NCBI GenBank assembly: GCA_002529645.1
Contig: NAEP01000052.1
Span: 1-64,000, forward strand
Direction: 5' to 3'
DNA: 64,000 nt
From: Candidatus Lumbricidiphila eiseniae
GTDB lineage: Bacteria > Actinomycetota > Actinomycetes > Actinomycetales > Microbacteriaceae
Shown here: positions 57,533-64,000 of the stretch, one piece after another
How the letters are laid out: every line of letters begins with the position of its first letter
Numbering within the stretch: position 1 is the stretch's first letter
Program-made: the position numbers and the translations under genes
Notes under the pieces: generated by a model
Databases searched by the model: none
The model's input: only the letters and a program-made list of their open reading frames with translations
Told to the model about the DNA's origin: nothing

Positions 57533-58138
57533 TCACTGTGTTGTTTTAGAGTTGACAAGCCCCAGGGGGTCGTCCAGACAATTTCGTGCTTTTTCGTCGT
57601 CTGGTTTCCACGGAACTGACTTAGCCTCGTAGTCTCGTAGGAGGTCGGCACCGGTGTAGCCTGCTCTGGCTATTCCTGCTTTTACCAGACACGCGGCTCG
57701 CAGCTCTACTTCATCCTCGTTTCGGGGGTTTAGGAGCATCTGGTAGTACATCACCATCACACCCCCGTCTGCAAAACTGCACCGCCCCATCGCAGACGGG
57801 GGTTCCGTGCTGGTGGGGTCTGCTCCCTCAACCGTTTCCCGACCATACGCGTTCCAAGAGACGCTTAGCCCCGCGGCGTTGTAGCAGTCCTGGTTGATTT
57901 TTCTTGCTTCGGTTAGCTCCTGTTCGCTGACTACCTTGTCTGCGAATACCTGCGAGGCGAAATCCGACGGGAAATCGTCAATCATTTGTTGTATTTGTGA
58001 GTCCCAGGAACCCGGAGACTTCCCGGTGGTCGCGGGCGAAGATGACGACTGCCTCGTTTCGGTATGACACGCCGCGAGCGCGGTGACCAGTATTACACCG
58101 GTCACCGCGCTCGCTATACGAATCAGGGGGCGTGACAC
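57533..58138 (-). CDS. Lipoprotein of secreted-peptide locus 2
   Basis: 201 residues from a GTG. The signal peptide ends in the lipobox L-A-A-C. The mature protein has conserved Cys positions in Q-D-C-Y-N-A-A-G, G-R-C-S-F-A-D-G-G, A-A-C-L-V-K and A-R-N-C-L-D-D, suggesting two disulfides. Family not recognised. It occupies the same operon slot as the locus 1 lipoproteins (directly after the secreted protein) and has a decayed duplicate at 58513-58860. An immunity or docking role is inferred only from context. Confidence 0.7.
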   Translation of the reverse strand: MSRPLIRIASAVTGVILVTALAACHTETRQSSSSPATTGKSPGSWDSQIQQMIDDFPSDFASQVFADKVVSEQELTEARKINQDCYNAAGLSVSWNAYGRETVEGADPTSTEPPSAMGRCSFADGGVMVMYYQMLLNPRNEDEVELRAACLVKAGIARAGYTGADLLRDYEAKSVPWKPDDEKARNCLDDPLGLVNSKTTQ

Positions 58139-58145
58139 GGCGCTC

Positions 58146-58412
58146 TCAATTTCGTCCGATCATGCCTGGGCGCACGTAGCAGACGTTGTGCCAGTTGTAG
58201 GAATATCTTCCCCTGGGAACCCAGTTGCCTGACTGATGCCAAACTCCTCCGGCGCTACCGTAGGCATAGGCACCTGCACGGCAGGTTTCATTCTTCACGC
58301 TGACAGAGGTCAGGTTGCTGTATGAACACCGAGCCGCCTCGGCCGACTGTGCCCCGGCAACAACCCCGAGCCCGGTGAAACCCGGGATCGTCAGCAAGGC
58401 TGCTACCAACAC
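58146..58412 (-). CDS. Small secreted Cys-containing peptide of locus 2
   Basis: 88 residues from the GTG at 58412, but that start lacks basic signal-peptide residues. The frame is open upstream, and an ATT at 58437-58439, eight bases after AGAGGGG, would add V-R-S-R-G-L-G and restore a normal Sec signal. The decayed duplicate has ATG where this copy has GTA (58431-58433). The mature part after A-E-A-A carries three Cys and G-V-W-H-Q-S-G-N-W. It may be a bacteriocin-like or antifungal-like peptide; family unknown. It precedes the lipoprotein by seven bases. Confidence 0.6.
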   Translation of the reverse strand: MLVAALLTIPGFTGLGVVAGAQSAEAARCSYSNLTSVSVKNETCRAGAYAYGSAGGVWHQSGNWVPRGRYSYNWHNVCYVRPGMIGRN

Positions 58413-58498
58413 TCCAAGTCCTCTACTGCGTACTCCAATTTTGCTAGCCCCTCTTTTCTTATTGAATTTTTAGTGACCAGCACTGGCCACACGCGCTT

Positions 58499-58527
58499 AC
58501 TCTATCTGCCTACTAGATCCCTGTCAA
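58499..58527 (-). promoter_or_regulatory. Promoter of locus 2 (intact unit)
   Basis: Minus strand TTGACA (58522-58527), 17-bp spacer, TAGAGT (58499-58504). The -35 context TTTGACAGGG is shared with the promoter of the decayed unit at 59218-59247. Confidence 0.65.
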
Positions 58528-58860
58528 ACGCTCGACGAGATCCGTGCTGAAGTGCTCGCGTAGCGGTGTCAGTGCTGCGGCTCGCAGCTCTACTTCATAC
58601 TCGTTTCGGGGGTTTAGGAGCATCTGGTAGTACATCACCATCACACCCCCGTCTGCAAAACTGCACTTCGCAGACGGGGGCTCGTTGCTGGTCATGTTTG
58701 CTCCCTCAACCGTTTCCCGACCGTATATATCCCAGGAGGCGTCCAAACCCGCGGCGCTGTAACACTCCTGATCAATTTTCTTTGCTTCGGTTACCTCCTG
58801 CTCGCTGACTATTCCGTCCGCGAACGCTTGCGAGGCGAAACTCCGATGAGAAATCGTCAA
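58513..58860 (-). pseudogene. Decayed duplicate of the locus 2 lipoprotein
   Basis: The frame encodes S-F-A-S-Q-A-F-A-D-G-I-V-S-E-Q-E-V-T-E-A-K-K and later C-S-F-A-D-G-G-V-M-V-M-Y-Y, matching the intact lipoprotein at 57533-58138. It has no signal peptide, a frameshift at the 5' end (M-I-D-D-F is in another frame) and an unrelated C-terminus after E-L-R-A-A. Its end overlaps the promoter of the intact unit, which marks the duplication junction. Confidence 0.85.
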
Positions 58861-58879
58861 TCATTATAACGCTTTCAGA

Positions 58880-59157
58880 TTAATGCGATCATGCCTTGAA
58901 GTCGGTATCAGACTCTGTTCCAATTGAGGAATAGTTTCCCCAGAAGCCCAGTTGCCTGCTTTGTGCCAGCTATTTCCCTCCCTGTCGCATGGGTGTCCCA
59001 CGTGCACGTCGCGTGTCTCACTCTTTCGGAGGCTAGGCCACTGCGCAAACGCCAGGCTCCCTCGGCAGGCTGTGTTTCGTTAACAGCTTTCGAGCCCGGT
59101 GAGTTTCGCGGTTGCCAGCAACGCCGCCGTCAACACGCAGAATCCTCTGTTGCGCAT
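58880..59157 (-). pseudogene. Decayed duplicate of the locus 2 secreted peptide
   Basis: The ATG at 59155-59157 opens M-R-N-R-G-F-C-V-L-T-A-A-L-L-A, parallel to the signal peptide of the intact copy, but meets TAA after 25 codons. In other frames N-S-W-H-K-A-G-N-W-A-S-G reproduces the W-H-Q-S-G-N-W core. At least two frameshifts separate the pieces. Confidence 0.75.
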
Positions 59158-59217
59158 TCCTGCTATCCAATCTTCCACTAGTCACTAAAATTCAGTGAGC
59201 AATATTAGTCACGGTCG

Positions 59218-59247
59218 GTTCTATCTGCTAGTTATTGGCCCTGTCAA
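59218..59247 (-). promoter_or_regulatory. Promoter of the decayed locus 2 unit
   Basis: Minus strand TTGACA (59242-59247), 18-bp spacer, TAGAAC (59218-59223), with the same TTTGACAGGG context as at 58527. It now drives only pseudogenes before reaching the intact unit. Confidence 0.55.
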
Positions 59248-59711
59248 ATATCCGGCGAGACTCACCCCAACTGTCTACATGCAGCAGTTCTATGCGGTCT
59301 GCGATATTTATTCAGAACGGGAGATCTCGGGCGGCAGCACGTGATCTCCCGTTCTGTCAGCTCGCAGTGGTTGTTTTTGATGGCTACACCAGCGCTGTCA
59401 AAAACCCAATTCCCGCATATTCACAGTGGTTCCCACCGCAGCGATCCGGTGACTTTTTATTTTCGGTCAAGCCGGTCAAGTTCGAGATAAAGGAATTCAA
59501 TGTTGTGGGTCGGACTCGGTCACTTTTGACCGTAGGTCAGGTCGGCACTTTCGGTTTCGATAGCCTCAAGTATTGGGAAAAGCAAAGTTTGCGGAGAAAA
59601 CAAACGAGTTTTCTTCCTGAGGTCACAATCGATTTCAGTTGTGCATATACTCCTCGTACGTCTAGTGCTCCAGGGCACAATCGATACAACGAAGTAACGG
59701 AGGACACAGTA
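59248..59711. other. Divergent region upstream of the sugar transporter operon
   Basis: No gene is supported. It contains a 14-bp perfect inverted repeat (59313-59356) and a shorter GTTTTTGA/TCAAAAAC pair (about 59366-59406). The solute-binding protein needs a promoter here; I cannot assign one firmly. An open frame from 59235 continues into the binding protein but lacks a signal peptide, so the start at 59712 is used. Confidence 0.45.
59313..59356. promoter_or_regulatory. 14-bp perfect inverted repeat upstream of sugar transporter
   Basis: CAGAACGGGAGATC (59313-59326) and GATCTCCCGTTCTG (59343-59356) are exact complements around a 16-base loop. It lies about 360 bp from the binding-protein start and about 65 bp from the locus 2 promoter. 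It may be an operator or a strong RNA hairpin. Confidence 0.5.
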
Positions 59712-61049
59712 ATGAAAACCCCCAAGCCCAGCATCGTCACGGCTGCCATTCTCGCGGTAACAGCGCTCGCGCTGAGCGGATGTGCCGGGGTAGCCGCTCC
59801 TGCCAAAAGCGGCGGAAGCGGCGACACCGTGACCTTCCGCTCGTGGAGCCCCATTGAGCAGACAACCAAGCAGATGATCGACGTGTTCATGGCGGATAAC
59901 CCTGGTAGTAAAATTGACGCCACCATCTTCAATTATCCGCAGTACCTCGTTGATCTGCAGACGCGGGCCAGCTCGAACACCTTCCCCGACATCGTTGGGC
60001 TTCAACCGGGGGCACTTACGCAGCAGTATCGAAGCAACCTGATGCCGCTTCAGGACTGCGCCGCTAAGACCTGGGGTTCCGACTGGAAGAGCAAGTTCTA
60101 CCCGATTGGTATCGAGCAAGCGCAGGCTGGCAATCCGGAGGGCGATGATAACTTCTACGCGTTGCCCATTCTTGTTCAGACCGTGAACCTGTGGGCCAAC
60201 ACTGACCTCTTCAAAAATGCGAACCGGCAGATCCCCACGACCTGGAGTGAACTCGCGAGTACGGTACACGCGATGAAGGGCAAGGGGTACGCGCCCTTCA
60301 TGCTGCCTGCCAAGGACAATTGGGTTCGCAACGTGGTTTTCCTCCAGATCGCTAATAACATCGACCCGGGCCTTGTCTACCGAGCAGAAAACGGTGAAGC
60401 GAAGTGGACTGATCCGCAGATAGTCAAGGCGTTCGACTACTGGGGCAAGCTGTTCACCGACGGTATCGCGCAGGACGGTGCAATCGGTCTGGACAGCTAT
60501 CCGACGGCGGCAAATCAGTTCGAGGCGGGCAACGCCGCCATGATTCCCCTGGGCGCATGGTGGATCCAGCAGTCAGATCCGACCAAGGATCAGTCGGCCA
60601 TCCCAGCGCTCTCCAAGGGCATGGCTGGATACCAGCCGTTCCTTTTCCCGACGATTCCCGGCGGAGCATCCGAGCCGCAGTATGTCGGCGGCATTGACGT
60701 GTCGCTCGGGATCTCGAAGAACTCCAAGAACCCGGACCTGGCTTGTAAGGTGCTCACAGACTGGATCGCTGGAAAGGGAGGCCAGAAGCTTGTTGACACG
60801 ATGAACGACGTTCCGGCAGTGAAGGGGCTGACCCCGTCGAAGTTCACGAGCGACAAACAGAAGGACATCTGGAACACCCTCGTTGACAAGTGGCTGCCTC
60901 GAGTGAAGTACTCCCGGTACTTCGACAGTCCCAAGATTGACCAGGCCGTGGGTGATGCGCTCTCCGCCGTCGCCACCGGTTCTCAGACTTCCGGGCAGGC
61001 AGCGAGTTCTGTTCAGTCTGTTCAGGACCGGGTTCTCGCCGGGGGTTAG
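59712..61049 (+). CDS. Sugar ABC transporter solute-binding lipoprotein
   Basis: 445 residues from the ATG at 59712, with GGAGGA about ten bases upstream. Signal peptide with lipobox L-S-G-C. T-F-R-S-W-S-P-I-E-Q, F-P-D-I-V-G-L-Q-P-G and G-N-A-A-M-I-P-L-G-A-W-W-I are family-1 extracellular binding-protein features. It captures a carbohydrate for the two downstream permeases. No ATPase gene is in the cluster within the window, so a shared MsiK-type ATPase is likely (established for many actinobacteria). Confidence 0.93.
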   Translation: MKTPKPSIVTAAILAVTALALSGCAGVAAPAKSGGSGDTVTFRSWSPIEQTTKQMIDVFMADNPGSKIDATIFNYPQYLVDLQTRASSNTFPDIVGLQPGALTQQYRSNLMPLQDCAAKTWGSDWKSKFYPIGIEQAQAGNPEGDDNFYALPILVQTVNLWANTDLFKNANRQIPTTWSELASTVHAMKGKGYAPFMLPAKDNWVRNVVFLQIANNIDPGLVYRAENGEAKWTDPQIVKAFDYWGKLFTDGIAQDGAIGLDSYPTAANQFEAGNAAMIPLGAWWIQQSDPTKDQSAIPALSKGMAGYQPFLFPTIPGGASEPQYVGGIDVSLGISKNSKNPDLACKVLTDWIAGKGGQKLVDTMNDVPAVKGLTPSKFTSDKQKDIWNTLVDKWLPRVKYSRYFDSPKIDQAVGDALSAVATGSQTSGQAASSVQSVQDRVLAGG

Positions 61050-61097
61050 ACAAATAACCGGGGCATTGCTCATAGAGAAAGAAATAACGTCACTGCA

Positions 61098-61988
61098 ATG
61101 AGAGCCACATTCATCCGCAACATCCCGGGTTTACTATTCTTGCTCCCGGCATTGATTCTCTTCCTCGCCTTCGTCGTCTACCCGATTATTTACAACGTTC
61201 AAGCCAGCACACTGAAGTGGGACGGAGTCAATCCCGGCCAGTTCGTCGGGTTGAGCAACTATCTTGACCTCTTCCGTGACCCCATCTTCCTCATCACACT
61301 GCGCAACTCAGGGCTCTGGATCGCTCTCACGATCATCCCTCAGGCAATGATCGGTTTTCTTCTCGCACTAGCACTGAATAGGGGAATCTTCGCCAGTACC
61401 GCCTATCGAGCAATCTTCTTCGTTCCCGCAATTCTGTCGCCGGTCGTTGTCGGAATTGTGTGGCAACGAATTATGGACCCTTTCAACGGTGTTCTTGTCG
61501 GCGTGGGTAAAGCGACGGGATTGACATGGCTGAGTGGCAATTTTCTCGGTGATCCAAACGCAGCCATATTCGCCGTTATTGCCGTAAATGTATGGATGTG
61601 GACTGGCTTTTCGATGCTGTTTTACCTGGCGGGACTTCAGCTGATCGATTCGAGCATGCTCGAGGCCGCAAAGATTGATGGAGCAAACGGTTTCCACACC
61701 ACCGTTCGAATCATCTTCCCGCTCCTGAAGTCCACCCATCTTTCACTGTTGTTGTTGGGAATCATCGGCTCACTCAAGACGTTCGAGCTTGTCTACGTGC
61801 TGACCCAGGGTGGCCCGGCACACGCCTCGGACATGCTTCCCACCTACGCCTTCCAACACGCTTTCCAGTTGCAGAGCGCTGGCTACGCCTCCACCATCAG
61901 CGTCGTCCTGATCGTCATCGCCGTGGTCACCTCGCTCTCAATGGTTCGGGTGTTCGGCACCGGCTTCATCACAGGAGACGAGAAGTGA
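61098..61988 (+). CDS. Sugar ABC transporter permease, MalF-like
   Basis: 296 residues, six helices. The coupling-helix motif E-A-A-K-I-D-G-A-N-G-F-H appears at about residue 192. It pairs with the next permease, whose GTG overlaps its stop. It follows the binding protein by 48 bp. Confidence 0.93.
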   Translation: MRATFIRNIPGLLFLLPALILFLAFVVYPIIYNVQASTLKWDGVNPGQFVGLSNYLDLFRDPIFLITLRNSGLWIALTIIPQAMIGFLLALALNRGIFASTAYRAIFFVPAILSPVVVGIVWQRIMDPFNGVLVGVGKATGLTWLSGNFLGDPNAAIFAVIAVNVWMWTGFSMLFYLAGLQLIDSSMLEAAKIDGANGFHTTVRIIFPLLKSTHLSLLLLGIIGSLKTFELVYVLTQGGPAHASDMLPTYAFQHAFQLQSAGYASTISVVLIVIAVVTSLSMVRVFGTGFITGDEK

Positions 61989-62872
61989 CTGCCACCATTA
62001 CTCGCCCAGAGCGCGGCGGCGCGCTGAGCCGGAAAAAGCCGCATCACAGCAGCAAAATATCCGGCAACCGCCGTTGGCTCCACGTCGTGCTCGTCCCGCT
62101 CGCGCTGCTGTGGATGATCCCCGTCATCATGGTGATCGGGCTCTCTCTGCTGCCATCTCATAACCCATCGACAACATTTTTCGGGATGTTCCCGGCTGCG
62201 CCGACACTGCTCAACTACCTCCTCGTCTGGCAACAGAACCCCATCCTGCTGCACCTGGTGAACAGCCTGTTGATCACAGTCCCGTCGGTGCTCCTCGTGA
62301 TCACAGCAGGTTCAATGGCAGCGTTTGCCTTGGCGCGACTTCGGGTGCCATTGCGGGCAGTGTTTTTCGGAGTGCTGATTCTCGGACTGGTCCTGCCGAT
62401 GTCCGGTATCGTCGTCGCCGTCTTCAAGATCCTGCAGGCCCTCAGCCTGTACAACAGTCTCCTCGGGCTGGTTCTTGTCTATTCGGCCCTCGGTCTTCCC
62501 TTCGCGGTGATCATCATCAGAACGGCGTTTCTTGCGATCCCGCACGAGGTCTTCGAAGCGGCCGTGATTGATGGAGCGAACGTGTGGCAGATTTTTTGGC
62601 GCATCTACCTTCCGCTTGCCCATCCGGCGATCTCGGTCGTAGTGATCTGGCAGGTGATGATGTCCTGGAACGATTTCCTCCTGCCGTTGGTGTCGTTGGG
62701 CGATAACCACCTCAAACCATTGACCCTCGTGCCGCTTGCCTACCAGGGGCTCTTCCTCAGCCAGCCCGGCGCCCTGTTTGCCGTTCTGGTGTTGATTTCG
62801 ATTCCAGTAGCCCTCGTGTTTCTCCTTATCCAGCGCTACCTGGTGAAGGGCTTAGCCGGGGCAATCAAATGA
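61985..62872 (+). CDS. Sugar ABC transporter permease, MalG-like
   Basis: 295 residues, GTG start overlapping the previous stop. Six helices and the coupling motif E-A-A-V-I-D-G-A-N-V-W are visible. A polar N-terminus of about 30 residues precedes the first helix. Its stop overlaps the kinase start (ATGA), so transport and phosphorylation are translationally linked. Confidence 0.93.
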   Translation: MTATITRPERGGALSRKKPHHSSKISGNRRWLHVVLVPLALLWMIPVIMVIGLSLLPSHNPSTTFFGMFPAAPTLLNYLLVWQQNPILLHLVNSLLITVPSVLLVITAGSMAAFALARLRVPLRAVFFGVLILGLVLPMSGIVVAVFKILQALSLYNSLLGLVLVYSALGLPFAVIIIRTAFLAIPHEVFEAAVIDGANVWQIFWRIYLPLAHPAISVVVIWQVMMSWNDFLLPLVSLGDNHLKPLTLVPLAYQGLFLSQPGALFAVLVLISIPVALVFLLIQRYLVKGLAGAIK

Positions 62873-64000
62873 GTCTTCTCGGAATCGACCTGGGAACCAG
62901 TGGAACTCGAGCGGCTGCGTTCTCCGAGACGGGCAAACTTCTCTCGGAATATTCCGTTCCGATCAGCCTGTCAAGAACAGCCAATCTTGTTGAGACAGAC
63001 GCCGAAGCGGTACTGGCTGCGGTCTACGAGGCGACATCAAATGTTGCCACTTCGGCGGCCCTGCTGAATGATCACATCGCAGCGTTATCGTTCAGCGTTC
63101 AGGGTGAAACGGTTGTCCCGGTGGACGCTCAAGGGATGGCGCTCGCCTCCGCCCCGGTGAGCATGGACCGCCGTGGGACGCACGCGGCGTTCGTCATCGG
63201 CGATCAGCTCGGCCACGCCAAGTTCCAGCGGATCACGGGACAGCCGCTTCATCCGATGTTCTCCGTCTTTAAGATCGCAGCAGGCTTGCCCGGGTGGAGC
63301 AATGGTGTTACCTCATACCTCACGCTTGATGCGTTCATTTCGAGGAGGTTGGGTGCGGCGGCGGTCACGGACTACTCAATGGCAGCGAGGACTGGCGTTT
63401 TCGATGTCAACCAGCTGAGCTGGTCAGACGAGATTCTTGCCGCTGCCGAATCAACTGCCGGGTTTGCCATCGCACCTCGGCAGCTTCCCGAAACGGTAGA
63501 GGCCGGAACAATTATCGGAAAGGTTTCCGTTGACGCAGCTCAGCGCCTCAACCTCCCGGCGGGAACCCCGATCGTGGCGGGTCTCCACGACCAGGCGGCG
63601 TCCTTCGTCGGTGCGGGCGGCAGACGCGGTGGTCCTTCCGTTTATGCCCTTGGTTCCAGCGACTGCCTCACTGTCGTCACCGCCGAACGCCCGAACAACC
63701 TTGCGGGTACAGGGTTTGCAAGCTATCCGCTCGCCGAGAGCAGGTGGGTCACCCTCGCCGGTACAGCGGCGGGTGGGTGGGCGCTCGACTGGTTCGCTCA
63801 ATTGGTTGACGCGCCGATTGCCACGGTGTTCGATGCTCCGTCGGATCTGCCTCCCGCTCTCCTGGTGCTGCCCTATTTGGCGGGGTCGGGAACCCTCGAC
63901 AACGATCCGTCTGCTCTGGGCGTTGTCGCCGGTCTCACCCTTGCAACTCGCCGTGACGAACTTGCGCGATCATTTCTCGAATCAACCGGCTATGAGCTCG
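62869..64000 (+). CDS. FGGY-family carbohydrate kinase (partial, runs off window)
   Basis: 377 codons visible, open to the window end. The N-terminus G-I-D-L-G-T-S-G-T-R-A-A is the phosphate-1 motif of FGGY kinases; D-R-R-G-T and G-L-H-D-Q-A-A-S-F-V-G-A-G follow. Xylulokinase-like or related; the substrate cannot be fixed. As the fourth gene of the transporter operon it probably phosphorylates the imported sugar or polyol. Confidence 0.9.
   Translation, partial: MSLLGIDLGTSGTRAAAFSETGKLLSEYSVPISLSRTANLVETDAEAVLAAVYEATSNVATSAALLNDHIAALSFSVQGETVVPVDAQGMALASAPVSMDRRGTHAAFVIGDQLGHAKFQRITGQPLHPMFSVFKIAAGLPGWSNGVTSYLTLDAFISRRLGAAAVTDYSMAARTGVFDVNQLSWSDEILAAAESTAGFAIAPRQLPETVEAGTIIGKVSVDAAQRLNLPAGTPIVAGLHDQAASFVGAGGRRGGPSVYALGSSDCLTVVTAERPNNLAGTGFASYPLAESRWVTLAGTAAGGWALDWFAQLVDAPIATVFDAPSDLPPALLVLPYLAGSGTLDNDPSALGVVAGLTLATRRDELARSFLESTGYEL

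Noticed and set aside
58146-58412. Assignment of the locus 2 peptide to the lactococcin 972 family
   Set aside because: Operon context is similar, but the characteristic Lcn972 spacing of Gly, Trp and Tyr motifs is not clearly present.

Overview
The window looks like a chromosome segment of a GC-rich actinobacterium, most likely a member of the Microbacteriaceae. This rests on gene content and order: guaB3, guaA next to a DUF3817 gene, sucC-sucD, DUF6350, purN-purH and a pcrA-type helicase, together with frequent GTG starts. Family-level placement is an inference from synteny, not from a search.

Layout. 1-1700: remnant of an integrated element beside tRNA-Ser(GCU), with a frameshifted ssb-like gene, a small accessory gene and an integrase with an internal deletion. 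1900-7076: DsbA-like thiol protein, a three-copy CRISPR-like repeat, tRNA-Thr, guaB3, glpD and SURF1. 7419-13314 (minus strand): purH, purN, DUF6350, sucD and sucC. 13674-25171: PcrA helicase, Bax-inhibitor-like protein, guaA/DUF3817, a padR/DUF4097 operon with a 19-bp inverted-repeat operator, a DEAD-box helicase with a long R/G/D-rich N-terminus, and an FKBP lipoprotein. 25225-41028: RecB-like nuclease/helicase fusion, glutaredoxin, 5'-3' exonuclease, MFS transporter, heterodimeric ABC exporter, TauE-like permease, cold-shock protein, VOC protein and RecQ.

41464-48010 is an accessory locus on the plus strand: a small secreted (peptidase-inhibitor I36/crystallin-like) protein and a lipoprotein, both present twice through a 1.86-kb tandem duplication, followed by a MacA-like adaptor with a peptidoglycan-binding domain, an ABC ATPase and an FtsX/MacB-type permease. 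It ends against an IS982-like transposase fragment. 48335-54728: acyl-CoA oxidase, FAD oxidoreductase, VIT-family transporter, nitroreductase, orphan ParB-like protein and a short-variable-loop tRNA-Leu(UAA). 54788-59247 (minus strand) is a second locus with the same gene order (secreted peptide, lipoprotein, adaptor, ATPase, permease), again with a duplicated promoter-peptide-lipoprotein unit, here with one decayed copy. 59712-64000: sugar ABC transporter (binding protein, two permeases) and an FGGY carbohydrate kinase cut by the window end.

Two signals stand out. First, the paired secreted-protein/lipoprotein/tripartite-exporter loci, each with its cargo-lipoprotein pair duplicated. Second, at least eight unrelated places, mostly at gene ends, carry short direct repeats (about 18-31 nt) separated by unrelated sequence with a period of about 60 bp. 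All 28 mismatches I counted inside eight of these sets (seven of them with the ~60-bp period, plus a similar pair with a 51-bp period) are transitions.
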